64,000 nucleotides of DNA, from positions 1 through 64,000 of the forward strand of contig JBBSHU010000002.1 of assembly GCA_038232455.1 (NCBI GenBank), written 5' to 3'. Below are positions 6,862-14,974 of this stretch, one piece after another. Source of the DNA: DATAQC01 sp038232455 (GTDB taxonomy: Bacteria > Actinomycetota > Acidimicrobiia > Acidimicrobiales > AC-14). A program made the position numbers and the translations under genes. Position 1 is the stretch's first letter. Each line of letters begins with the position of its first letter. The notes under the pieces are model-generated. The model searched no databases, had not been told where the DNA came from, and saw nothing but the letters and a program-made list of their open reading frames with translations.

Positions 6862-9800
6862 GTGCCCTTCGGACCCGTCGACAACCAGGTCAACTTCGTC
6901 GCCCTCGAAGAACGGGTGCTGGAGCGCTGGCGCTCCTCGGGGCTGGCCGCCGCGGTGGGTCGACACCGCGAAGGCGGTCCGCCGTGGGTGTTCTACGAGG
7001 GGCCGCCCACGGCCAACGGCCGGCCCGGGCTCCACCACGTGTGGGCCCGCGCCTTCAAGGACCTGTTCCCCCGGTTCCGCACCATGGCCGGATTCGACGT
7101 TCCCCGGAAGGGGGGCTGGGACTGTCACGGGCTCCCGGTCGAGATCGAGGTCGAAAAGGAGCTGGGCTTCACCCGGAAGGGCCAGATCGAGGAGTACGGG
7201 ATCGGGCGCTTCAACGAGCACTGCCGGGAGTCGGTACGTCGCTACGTGCAGGACTGGGCCGCCCTCACCGAGAGATCGGGCGTGTGGATCGACACCGACA
7301 ACGCCTACTGGACGATGTCGGATGACTACGTCGAATCCGTGTGGTGGCTGGTGAAACAGCTCCACGACGAGGGCCTGCTCTACGAGGGCCACCGGGTCAG
7401 CCCCTACTGCCCTCGCTGCGGCACCGCCCTGTCGTCGCACGAGCTCGGCCAACCGGGGGCCTACCGCGACATCACCGACGCCTCCGCCTACGTCCGCTTC
7501 CCGCTGGTCGACGCCGAGGCCGACCTGGCGGTGTGGACGACAACCCCGTGGACGCTCGTGTCCAACGTGGCCGCAGCCGTCGGTCCCGACGTCGAGTACG
7601 TGCAGGTGGCCGACAAGGGCGGCGGGCGCGATCTGGTGCTGGCCGCGGCCCGGGTGGTCGACGTGGTCGGCGACGGAGCCGAGGTGCGGGCCCGGTTCAC
7701 CGGCACCGACCTCTCGGGTCGCCGCTACCGACGCCCGTTCGATCTGGTCGACGTCGACGATCGTGCCCAACGGGTGGTGACGGCCGATTTCGTCGCCACC
7801 GACGAGGGAACCGGGATCGTCCACCTCGCTCCCGCGTTCGGAGCCGACGACATGGACGCAGCCCGGGAGTGGGACCTGCCGGTCGTGAACCCGGTGGTCG
7901 CCGACGGGACCTTCGACGAGCGGATCACGCCGTGGGCGGGTCGGTCCGTGAAGGGGACCGACCGGGAGATCATCGCCGACCTGGCCGCCCGAGGCCTTCT
8001 GCTGACCGAAGAGCCCTATCTGCACGCCTACCCCCACTGCTGGCGCTGCGGTACCGCCCTGCTCTATTGGGCCAAGACCTCGTGGTTCGTCCGGACATCG
8101 AAGCGTCAGGCTGACCTCCTGCGGGAGAACGAGCGGGTGGGCTGGTATCCCGACCACATCAAACACGGTCGCTTCGGGGACTGGTTGGAGAACAACGTCG
8201 ACTGGGCCCTGTCCCGCGACCGCTACTGGGGCACTCCCCTGCCCATCTGGCGCTGCGGCGAGGGCCACGACACCTGCGTGGGATCGGTCGACGAACTGCA
8301 GCAGTTGGCCGGGCGCGAGCTCGAGCGCCTCGACCTTCATCGTCCCGCCGTCGACGACGTGGAGATCGCCTGTCCGGCGCCCGGCTGCTCGTCGGTGGGC
8401 CGTCGCCTATCACCCGTTCTCGACGCCTGGTTCGACTCCGGCTCCATGCCGTCGGCCCAGCACCACTTCCCCTTCGACCAGACCGGCTCCGTGCCCGAAC
8501 GGAGTGGCGGCTCCGTGCCCGCGGCCTTTCCCGCCGACTTCATCTGCGAGGCCATCGACCAGACCCGGGGCTGGTTCTACTCCCTCCTCGCCGTCAACAC
8601 CCTCGTGTTCGGAAGCACCCCCTTTCGCAACGTGGTGTGCCTGGCTCACATCGTCGACGCCGACGGTCAGAAGATGTCGAAGAGTAAGGGAAACGTCATC
8701 GATCCCTGGGACGTCATCGCCACCCACGGGGCCGACGCCCTGCGGTGGTACTTCTTCTCCGCCGGGTCTCCGTGGACCAGCCGTCGGGTGTACGAGGACG
8801 GTATCCGAGAGGCGGCCCGGCGCACCCTCGTCACCCTGTGGAACGTGTTCGCGTTCTTCGCCACCTACGCCGACATCGACGGCTGGACCCCGGCCGGCGA
8901 CGAGGCCTCGATCGCGCCCACCGACCACCTGCTCGATCGATGGGTGCTGGCCCGTCTCGCCGAGACGGTGGGATCGGTCACCGAGTCGATGACCGCCTTC
9001 GACGCCCTGGGCGCGACGACGACGCTCGCCGAGTTCGTCGACGACCTGTCGAACTGGTACATCCGTCGGTCGCGGCCCCGATTCTGGGGGGCCACCGCCG
9101 ACGGGGCGTCGGCCCATGCCACCCTGCACCGCTGCCTGGTGACCACCGCGCAGCTCCTCGCCCCCTTCTGCCCCTTCGTGGCCGACGAGCTCTACGTCAC
9201 CCTGACGGGCGAGACGTCGGTACATCTCAGCGACTGGCCCGACGCCGGTGGGCCGTCACCCCGCTCAGAGGACCGCTCAGGCCCAGCCGACAGCACGGTC
9301 ATCGAGCAGATGGCGGCCACCCGGCGCCTGGTGGGCCTGGGCCGGGCGGCGCGCAGCGAGGCCCGGGCCCGGGTCCGCCAGCCCCTGCGCCGGGCCTTCC
9401 TGTTGCACCCCGGCGTCGAGCTCTCCGACGAGGTGCGACGGGAGATCGCCGACGAGCTCAACGTAAAGGAGCTCGAGGAGGTCACGTCGCTGGCGGAGCT
9501 CATGACCTGGCGGGTGGTCCCGAACTTCCGGGCTCTCGGGCCCCGGCTCGGGCCACGGGTAAACGACATCAAGGCCGCCCTCGCCGCTGTCGACGGTGCC
9601 GAGGTGCGTGGCCTCCTGGAGACCCAGGGCTGGGTCGAAGTGGCCGGCGAGCGCCTGGGCCCCGACGACGTGGAGGTTCGGGCCGACCGCCACGAGGAGC
9701 TGGCCCTGGCCCAGGACGGCGGGTGGGCGGTTGCCCTCGACCTGGAGCTCGACGAAGCGCTCGAACGCGAGGGAACGGCGCGGGAGTTGATCCGGGGCCT

Positions 9801-10023
9801 CAACGACCTGCGCAAGCGCCTCGACCTGGCCCTGACCGATCGAATCGACCTACGCATCGCCGCCCCCGGCGGCGGGCGCCTTGCGGCCGCCATCGAAGCG
9901 CACGGCGAGTGGGTCGCCGCCGAGGTCCTGGCCACAGGACTCGTCGTGGCCGACGTCGACGAGGGCCACGACCTCGAAGTCGATGGCGAGTCCCTCCTGG
10001 TGGAGCTGAACGTCACCAGCTGA
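6862..10023 (+). CDS. ileS: Isoleucyl-tRNA synthetase
   Basis: A 1053-residue class I synthetase that charges tRNA-Ile. The ATP-binding HIGH-type motif is GLHH (56-59) within PPTANGRPGLHHVW, and KMSKS is at 604-608. The editing domain and a Cys-rich zinc site (CPRCGTALSSHE) are visible. Length and motif spacing fit the longer eukaryote-like IleRS type, often less sensitive to mupirocin. Two unusual inserts are seen: GSVPERSGGSVPA at about 541-553 replaces a normal loop before the IDQTRGWF segment, and SPRSEDRSGP at about 798 falls in the linker before the anticodon-binding region. Both are encoded by dispersed short repeats. In Streptomyces ileS follows divIVA on the same strand; here it is inverted. 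Confidence 0.96.
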   Translation: MPFGPVDNQVNFVALEERVLERWRSSGLAAAVGRHREGGPPWVFYEGPPTANGRPGLHHVWARAFKDLFPRFRTMAGFDVPRKGGWDCHGLPVEIEVEKELGFTRKGQIEEYGIGRFNEHCRESVRRYVQDWAALTERSGVWIDTDNAYWTMSDDYVESVWWLVKQLHDEGLLYEGHRVSPYCPRCGTALSSHELGQPGAYRDITDASAYVRFPLVDAEADLAVWTTTPWTLVSNVAAAVGPDVEYVQVADKGGGRDLVLAAARVVDVVGDGAEVRARFTGTDLSGRRYRRPFDLVDVDDRAQRVVTADFVATDEGTGIVHLAPAFGADDMDAAREWDLPVVNPVVADGTFDERITPWAGRSVKGTDREIIADLAARGLLLTEEPYLHAYPHCWRCGTALLYWAKTSWFVRTSKRQADLLRENERVGWYPDHIKHGRFGDWLENNVDWALSRDRYWGTPLPIWRCGEGHDTCVGSVDELQQLAGRELERLDLHRPAVDDVEIACPAPGCSSVGRRLSPVLDAWFDSGSMPSAQHHFPFDQTGSVPERSGGSVPAAFPADFICEAIDQTRGWFYSLLAVNTLVFGSTPFRNVVCLAHIVDADGQKMSKSKGNVIDPWDVIATHGADALRWYFFSAGSPWTSRRVYEDGIREAARRTLVTLWNVFAFFATYADIDGWTPAGDEASIAPTDHLLDRWVLARLAETVGSVTESMTAFDALGATTTLAEFVDDLSNWYIRRSRPRFWGATADGASAHATLHRCLVTTAQLLAPFCPFVADELYVTLTGETSVHLSDWPDAGGPSPRSEDRSGPADSTVIEQMAATRRLVGLGRAARSEARARVRQPLRRAFLLHPGVELSDEVRREIADELNVKELEEVTSLAELMTWRVVPNFRALGPRLGPRVNDIKAALAAVDGAEVRGLLETQGWVEVAGERLGPDDVEVRADRHEELALAQDGGWAVALDLELDEALEREGTARELIRGLNDLRKRLDLALTDRIDLRIAAPGGGRLAAAIEAHGEWVAAEVLATGLVVADVDEGHDLEVDGESLLVELNVTS
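8483..8524 (+). repeat. Second dispersed repeat, ileS copy
   Basis: The unit CCGGCTCCGTGCCCGAACGG plus AGTGG is followed at once by a partial second copy (CGGCTCCGTGCCCG). The first 28 bases match the murC copy at 18183-18210 at about 25 positions. It encodes the GSVPERSGGSVPA insert in IleRS. Confidence 0.6.
9250..9284 (+). repeat. Dispersed 30-bp repeat copy D
   Basis: Reads TCACCCCGCTCAGAGGACC then GCTCAGGCCC. It is in-frame in ileS, in a different reading frame from copies B, C and F, giving SPRSEDRSGP. Confidence 0.7.
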
Positions 10024-10054
10024 GTTCCAACGGGACCACCGCCAGAAACTCAGC
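10019..10054. terminator. Inverted repeat between converging ileS and the 10050 gene
   Basis: GCTGAGTT (10019-10026) and AACTCAGC (10047-10054) form a perfect 8-base stem around a 20-base loop, spanning both stop codons. This is a possible shared bidirectional terminator. There is no U-run. Confidence 0.4.
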
Positions 10055-11267
10055 GCTTCTTGGTGGTCCTCTTGGCCGGGGCAGCCTTGCGGGTCGCGGC
10101 GACCTTCTTGGCCGTGGCCGACTTGGTCTCGACGACCGCTTTCCGGGTAGACGCCGAGGCCTTCCTGGTCGACGCGGTGGCCCTCTTGGCCGCCACCGGA
10201 GCGGACGCCTTGGTTGCGCTGGTCCGCTTGCGGGCCGTGGCGACCGCCGCCGCCTCCCGGGCCCCCTTGGCCACCGCTCCCTTGGTGTTCGCAGTGCGCT
10301 TGGCCGGCGCCTTCGCCGAGGTGGCCCGCGTCGTGGAACGTCGCTTGGGCGCGACCACGACCGGCTCGGGCTCCGGGGGTGCTTCCTCGATGAGACGGTC
10401 GACGCGATTGAGGACCATGGCCCGGCGGAACCCGTCCTCTTCGCGGCGCCTCACCAGGTGCAGCTCGCTCACGGTCAGGTCGGGAAGGCGGCCGAGAACC
10501 TCCAGGGCCTTCAAATCGTCGAAGTCTGGGATCGGGAACTCGCCCACGGCGGCAACGACGGGTGGTTGGGTCATCGGGCCATCGGGCGATCCCGGACCCG
10601 AGGCCACACGGGGCTCGGGAGCCGGAGCAGGGATCGGGGCCGACGCAGCTGCGGCGTCCCAGCCCTCGTCGTCGGTGTCCCACGGTTCGGACGCTTCGGA
10701 CGCCCGGTTCTGTTTCTGGGCTTCGATGCGATTGAGCACCATGGCCCGGTTCTTGCCGCTCCGCTCGCGCTCGCCGACGACCTCGAGCTGTTCGTCGGAC
10801 AGCTCGGCCAGCATTGGAAGGATCTCCGTGGCCCGCAGCCTGTCGTAGTCGTGGATCGGGAAGTCGTCGTCGGCTGCGGACTCCTCGACCTCGACCCGGT
10901 CGAAAGATTCGGTGCGGTCGTCGCGTTCGGCCACCGCGACTCCCCCATCGCCGAGGGCCCCGGCGGAGGTCCCTGCGGTGACCGGGTCGGGCGCGGGTGA
11001 CGACGAGGATGGGGCGGGCGTCGGGCCGGGAGCCACCCAGGTGCTCGGAGCCGTGTCAGGTTGGGCCCCGGCGGTGGCCCGCTGAGGCATGGGCGCACCG
11101 GCGCCCTTGGGCTCGGGGCGGCCACGAAGCACAGCCGTGGCCAGGACGATGCCGGCGAGCACCGAACAGCCGATCGAGACGTAGATGATCCCGAGTCCGG
11201 ACTGGAGCAGCCCGATAACGAGCGTGATGGCCGCCACCACGACGAGGACGAAGCTCACTAGGACCAC
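10050..11267 (-). CDS. Two-TM protein with repeated domain and histone-H1-like tail
   Basis: A 405-residue protein of unknown function. Two hydrophobic helices (about 3-20 and 24-47) are followed by a Pro/Ala/Ser linker. Two copies of a ~46-residue helical repeat follow at 136-181 and 244-289. Each has the pattern FPI-x-D-[YF]-D-x-L-[RK]-A-x-E-[IV]-L, then an acidic helix, then RAMVLNR. A Lys/Ala/Thr/Arg-rich tail from 307 to 405 resembles histone H1 or the tails of actinobacterial HU proteins. Inference: the tail may bind DNA or another polyanion while the N terminus is held in the membrane. It lies after yggT, the place of divIVA in Streptomyces and mycobacteria, but has no DivIVA motif. 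The start GTG at 11267 is uncertain; a GTG three codons later is possible. Confidence 0.8.
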   Translation of the reverse strand: MVLVSFVLVVVAAITLVIGLLQSGLGIIYVSIGCSVLAGIVLATAVLRGRPEPKGAGAPMPQRATAGAQPDTAPSTWVAPGPTPAPSSSSPAPDPVTAGTSAGALGDGGVAVAERDDRTESFDRVEVEESAADDDFPIHDYDRLRATEILPMLAELSDEQLEVVGERERSGKNRAMVLNRIEAQKQNRASEASEPWDTDDEGWDAAAASAPIPAPAPEPRVASGPGSPDGPMTQPPVVAAVGEFPIPDFDDLKALEVLGRLPDLTVSELHLVRRREEDGFRRAMVLNRVDRLIEEAPPEPEPVVVAPKRRSTTRATSAKAPAKRTANTKGAVAKGAREAAAVATARKRTSATKASAPVAAKRATASTRKASASTRKAVVETKSATAKKVAATRKAAPAKRTTKKR

Positions 11268-11415
11268 GAAGTCACCATCCCATCAAGTTGAACGCGCACA
11301 GCGGAACCCCGAAGGGGCAACAAGGTATCGGCCATCGCTGGATGCTATCTCGGCGGTCGATGCCGCCGACGATGCTGTTGCCCGACCCCCGGTGCGGTGA
11401 ACCGACGGCCCGGGC
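11268..11415. other. 148-base gap between the 10050 gene and yggT
   Basis: No gene is seen. On the minus strand it contains CCCCTTCGGGG (near 11303-11320), a small hairpin with a TTCG loop. No clear promoter boxes are visible. Confidence 0.3.
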
Positions 11416-11670
11416 TCAGCAGATGAACCCACGCAGGAAGTAGATGCCGAAGATGACGATGAGGGGCGAGAAGTCGAACCCCATCCCCCCCATACCCATG
11501 GGCGGGATCACCCGTCGGATCGGCCCGAGCACCGGTTCGGTGATGGCATAGAGGAACCCGAAGACCGACGCGATCGCCGAACCCGATTCGATCGGGAACC
11601 ACGACAGGATGATGCGGCCGAAGATGATGTACATATAGGCCTCGAGCAGCAGGCAAACGATGTTCCGCAC
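11416..11670 (-). CDS. yggT: YggT-family membrane protein
   Basis: An 84-residue YggT/YlmG family protein with two membrane helices (about 2-24 and 60-83) around the conserved cytoplasmic loop ITEPVLGPIRRVIPP. Family members sit beside sepF in nearly all Gram-positive division clusters and influence division or chromosome organisation, but the mechanism is not established. It begins 3 bases after the sepF stop, so it is co-transcribed with it. Confidence 0.93.
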   Translation of the reverse strand: MRNIVCLLLEAYMYIIFGRIILSWFPIESGSAIASVFGFLYAITEPVLGPIRRVIPPMGMGGMGFDFSPLIVIFGIYFLRGFIC

Positions 11671-11673
11671 AGA

Positions 11674-12213
11674 TCAGGCGCGGTACAACCCGCGCTCCTG
11701 CAGACGCCTCTTCTCCTCGGCGGGAAGTTCCACGTTAGAGGGCGTGAGCAGGAAGACCTGTTCGGCGACGCGCTCCATCTGGCCGCCGAGCCCGTAGGTG
11801 AGGCCGCTGGCGAAGTCGATCAGGCGCCGGGACAGGTCGCGGTTGACACCCTGGAGGTTCAGGATGACGGGTTGGCTGACCTTCAGCTTGTCGCCGATCT
11901 CCTGGGCATCGTTGAAGCCGTTGGGTGCCACCACGTGCACCTTGGGTTGCTGGGCCGTGACGATGGGGCGCACGACGGCCGGACGTTGGATGGTGATGCC
12001 ACCGGTGGCGGGCTCGCGAGGCAGCGTCCTCACGGCTCCCGGGGCGGGCTCTGGTTCGAAGACGGGATCGACGGGCGCCTGGCGAACCGCCGCTTGGCGG
12101 CGGGGCGCGGGCGCGGGTGGCGGCGGCACTTCGTCGTAGGGCTCGTAGTCCTCGTACTCCTCGTCGTCGACGAGGCCGAGGTAGACCATCGTTCGTCGCC
12201 AAACCGATGCCAT
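11674..12213 (-). CDS. sepF: Cell division protein SepF
   Basis: A 179-residue SepF, the protein that anchors FtsZ filaments to the membrane in bacteria lacking FtsA. The N terminus MASVWRRTMVYLGL is an amphipathic membrane-binding helix. An acidic and Pro-rich linker (15-85) follows, then the SepF core from about residue 90: NGFNDAQEIGDKLKVSQPVI, LNLQGVNRDLSRRLIDFASG and the closing VFLLTPSNVELP. A strong ribosome site (AAGGAGG) precedes the ATG. It lies 27 bases downstream of yggS in the order ftsZ-pgeF-yggS-sepF-yggT, conserved in actinobacteria. Confidence 0.97.
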   Translation of the reverse strand: MASVWRRTMVYLGLVDDEEYEDYEPYDEVPPPPAPAPRRQAAVRQAPVDPVFEPEPAPGAVRTLPREPATGGITIQRPAVVRPIVTAQQPKVHVVAPNGFNDAQEIGDKLKVSQPVILNLQGVNRDLSRRLIDFASGLTYGLGGQMERVAEQVFLLTPSNVELPAEEKRRLQERGLYRA

Positions 12214-12240
12214 TTGCGGAACCCTCCTTGGCTGCTCAGC

Positions 12241-12915
12241 CTATCGTCGCAGGTCGTCGGCGCCATTCCGTGGACCGAACAAGCCTCGACCCACCCGGAT
12301 CATGGTGGCTCCCTCGGCCACCGCCACCTCCAGATCATCGGTCATGCCGATGGAACGTACCGGCAGGGCCAGTCGATCGGCGAGCGCCACCAGGTGCCGA
12401 AACCCGGGTCGGGCATCTTCGGGAGACCCGGTCGGGCCGACGGCCATGAAACCACCGACACGGAGGCCGATGTCGACCAACTCGTCGACCAGGTGGGCGG
12501 CCTCGGTGGGGCGGCACCCGTTCTTGGCCGCCTCACCGGAGATGTCGAGCTGCACGAGCACTGACGCCCCCGGATGACGGCGGGCGATCTCCTGGCCCGC
12601 CGCCAGTCGGTCGACGCCCTGCCAGAGATGAACGAGATCGGCGATCATGCGTACCTTGTTCCGCTGCACGTGACCGAGATAGTGCAACCGCGGTTTCCGC
12701 CCCCCGGCCGCGAGCAGGGCGCCGGCGGTGGTCGCCAGTTCGGCGGCGTAGTTCTCGCCGACATCGGTGAGGCCGGCCTCGAGTGCTGCGGCAGCAGCAG
12801 CGGGACCGTGACCCTTGGTGACGGCCACCACGGTGACGTCGGACGCGCCTCCGCCGGCTGCGCTGATCCTGTCGCGCACCCCGGCCAGGCGGTCCGCCAC
12901 ATCGACCGAGCTCAT
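12241..12915 (-). CDS. yggS: PLP-homeostasis protein, YggS/PROSC family
   Basis: A 224-residue single-domain TIM-barrel PLP-binding protein that controls free pyridoxal phosphate. The PLP lysine is Lys 34 in VVAVTKGHG, and the family motifs GENYAAEL, LHYLGHVQRNKV, DISGEAAKNGC and MTDDLEVAVAEGATMIRVGRGLFG are present. The ATG at 12915 forms an ATGA overlap with the pgeF stop; an ATG two codons earlier is equally in frame. The family is a constant neighbour of sepF in Gram-positive bacteria, although its link to division is unexplained. Confidence 0.95.
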   Translation of the reverse strand: MSSVDVADRLAGVRDRISAAGGGASDVTVVAVTKGHGPAAAAAALEAGLTDVGENYAAELATTAGALLAAGGRKPRLHYLGHVQRNKVRMIADLVHLWQGVDRLAAGQEIARRHPGASVLVQLDISGEAAKNGCRPTEAAHLVDELVDIGLRVGGFMAVGPTGSPEDARPGFRHLVALADRLALPVRSIGMTDDLEVAVAEGATMIRVGRGLFGPRNGADDLRR

Positions 12916-13589
12916 CGCCATACGACCGCCACCTGACGCTCGCGCTCGCCACGGGCCCGCCACGAGTACCAGTCCGGCGAACAGGCGGTACACGAGCCCA
13001 GGTCGTCGACATCGTCGACACCGGCCCGCAGCAGGGCGGCCCGCACGCCGGCGGCCAGATCGAGTGCCGAGGCGCCGAGCCCGTTGCGAGCCCGCACCTC
13101 GGGTCCGAGGCGTTCGGCGATCCGGTCGAGGTCGGCGACGCCGAACTCGTAGCACTCCGCCCGGATGCACGGGCCGATCACCGCGCTCACCCTCACCGCG
13201 CCGAGGTCGCCCATGGCCTCCACTGTCCGCTCGAGCACTCCGGCAGCCAGCCCGGCCCAACCGGCGTGAGCCGCGCCCAACACGCCCTCGGCGCTGGCCA
13301 GCACCACCGGAGCGCAGTCCGCCGTGAGCACAGCGAGCGCACAACCGGGTTCGGCGGTGACGGCGGCGTCGGCGGCGGCTCCCGCCGACCCGCCGGGAGC
13401 GACGACCCGGACGACCTCGTCGCCGTGCACCTGGCGGAGCCAGGTCCACGGCAGGTCGAGTACGGCCCGACGGCGGGTGGTTACGTCGGGCGCCACCTCG
13501 TAGGCGTACTCGCCGCCGTGGCCCATGTCTCCGTCGGCTCGTCCCGTGAACCGCGCCGACGCTCCGCCCGGCAGCTCCACGGTGGTCAC
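12912..13589 (-). CDS. pgeF: Peptidoglycan editing factor / YfiH-family enzyme
   Basis: A 225-residue protein of the YfiH family (former DUF152, often annotated polyphenol oxidase or laccase-domain protein). The zinc-site residues are visible: His 55 in LRQVHG, Cys 92 in TADCAPV and His 108 in AAHAGWAGL. In Escherichia coli the homologue keeps incorrect amino acids out of the peptidoglycan stem peptide, and other members act on purine nucleosides. Which role applies here is unknown. It starts with GTG at 13589, 57 bases after ftsZ, and overlaps yggS by 4 bases. Confidence 0.93.
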   Translation of the reverse strand: MTTVELPGGASARFTGRADGDMGHGGEYAYEVAPDVTTRRRAVLDLPWTWLRQVHGDEVVRVVAPGGSAGAAADAAVTAEPGCALAVLTADCAPVVLASAEGVLGAAHAGWAGLAAGVLERTVEAMGDLGAVRVSAVIGPCIRAECYEFGVADLDRIAERLGPEVRARNGLGASALDLAAGVRAALLRAGVDDVDDLGSCTACSPDWYSWRARGERERQVAVVWR

Positions 13590-13646
13590 CCCCGGTCCGC
13601 GGCCACGTCAGACGTCAGCCAAGCACGTCCAGGAGCCGGCACTGCC

Positions 13647-14750
13647 CTACTTCAGGAACGACGGGACGTCGAAGTCGTCTTCCTCGTCGAGGCCCAGAGG
13701 ACTGCCGGAACGGCCGAACAGATCGTCGTCGCCCTCTTCGGCATCGAGACCGAGCGACGACGGACGGCTGGACTCGGCCGTGGTGCTTTCGCGGGTGTCG
13801 TCCCACCGGTCGAAACCGGCAGCGATCACCGTGACCCGAACCTCGTCTCCCATGGACTCGTCGATCACCATGCCGGCGATGATGTTGGCGTCGGGATGGG
13901 CCACGTCGTGGATGATCTCGGCTGCCTCGTTGACCTCGAACAAGCCCAGATCGCTTCCGCCCGAGATGTTGAGCAGAATCCCGCGGGCGCCCTCGATCGA
14001 CGACTCCAGCAGAGGGCTGGAGATGGCGGCCCGAGCGGCGTTGAGGGACCGGCCCTCGCCGGAGGCGTAGCCGATGCCCATGAGGGCCGATCCGGCATTG
14101 CTCATGATCATCTTCACGTCGGCGAAGTCGGTGTTGATGAGTCCCGGCGTGTTGATGAGATCACTGATTCCCTGGACGCCCTGGAGGAGGACCTCGTCGG
14201 CCATCTTGAAGGCGTTGAGGGCCGAGGTCTTGTCGTTCGACACCGACAGCAGTCGGTCGTTGGGGATGACGATGAGGGTGTCGACCTTCTCCTTCAGGGT
14301 GGCGATGCCCTGCTCGGCCTGGACGGCCCGGCGCCGGCCCTCGAAGGCAAACGGCCGCGTGACCACCCCGACGGTAAGGGCGCCCAGCGACTTGGCGATC
14401 TCGGCCACGACGGGGGCACCGCCGGTACCGGTCCCGCCGCCCTTGCCCGCAGTGATGAAGACCATGTCGGCTCCCTTGAGGACCTCCTCGATCTCGTCGC
14501 GGTGGGCCTCGGCGGCCTGGCGACCCACGTCGGGATCGCTGCCCGCCCCCAGGCCCCGGGTCAGCTCCCGCCCGATGTCGAGCTTGACGTCGGCGTCGCT
14601 CATGAGAAGCGCCTGGGCGTCGGTGTTGACGGCGATGAACTCGACGCCCTTGAGGCCGGCGTCGATCATGCGGTTGACGGCGTTCACGCCGCCCCCGCCG
14701 ATGCCGACCACCTTGATCAATGCCAGGTAGTTCTGGGGTGCGCCGATCAT
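13647..14750 (-). CDS. ftsZ: Cell division GTPase FtsZ
   Basis: A 367-residue tubulin homologue that forms the division ring. The N-terminal GIGGGGVNAVNRMI, the tubulin signature GGGTGTG (104-110) and a C-terminal linker ending in DDFDVPSFLK, the conserved tail that binds SepF and other partners, are all present. The start is the ATG at 14750, preceded by an ideal ribosome site (GGAGGG, 6 bases away) and matching the universal MIGAPQNYLA-type opening; an upstream ATG at 14828 lacks such support. A dedicated promoter (TTGACT, 17 bases, TAGAGT) at 14946-14974 suggests expression beyond readthrough from the dcw operon. Confidence 0.99.
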   Translation of the reverse strand: MIGAPQNYLALIKVVGIGGGGVNAVNRMIDAGLKGVEFIAVNTDAQALLMSDADVKLDIGRELTRGLGAGSDPDVGRQAAEAHRDEIEEVLKGADMVFITAGKGGGTGTGGAPVVAEIAKSLGALTVGVVTRPFAFEGRRRAVQAEQGIATLKEKVDTLIVIPNDRLLSVSNDKTSALNAFKMADEVLLQGVQGISDLINTPGLINTDFADVKMIMSNAGSALMGIGYASGEGRSLNAARAAISSPLLESSIEGARGILLNISGGSDLGLFEVNEAAEIIHDVAHPDANIIAGMVIDESMGDEVRVTVIAAGFDRWDDTRESTTAESSRPSSLGLDAEEGDDDLFGRSGSPLGLDEEDDFDVPSFLK

Positions 14751-14959
14751 CGTGTGCCCTCCGTTTGTCCGAACGCGCGGTGCTTTCGCGCGGTGTGTCG
14801 TCACGACATGTCCGTTACTCGTGGCCACTGCTCGTGGCCTCGTGCTGGTTGTAGAGTCCGATTGACGTCGCCCGTGGTCGAACTCAACCGAACCTCGACC
14901 TCCACTACAGGTTGACAGTTATGTTACCCTGTCCTTTGGGTTGATACTCTAGTGAAGGG
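14751..14959 (-). other. 209-base ftsQ-ftsZ intergenic leader
   Basis: This carries most of the long 5' leader of ftsZ. Besides the main promoter there is a possible second -10 box, TAACAT, on the minus strand at 14921-14926. The region is AT-richer than its surroundings, which also supports regulatory use. Confidence 0.5.
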
Positions 14960-14974
14960 CTAGAGCCGAGTCAA
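14946..14974 (-). promoter_or_regulatory. ftsZ promoter
   Basis: On the minus strand TTGACT (14969-14974) and TAGAGT (14946-14951) are separated by exactly 17 bases, a near-consensus primary-sigma promoter. The -35 box lies inside the last codons of ftsQ. Transcription would start near 14939, leaving a leader of about 190 bases before ftsZ. Confidence 0.65.

Noticed and set aside
8745..11000. A 751-codon plus-strand open frame over ileS and the following gene
   Set aside because: It is a shadow of two real genes: ileS on the same strand and the minus-strand protein. Its composition is Arg/Gly/Pro-rich and it contains no family motif.
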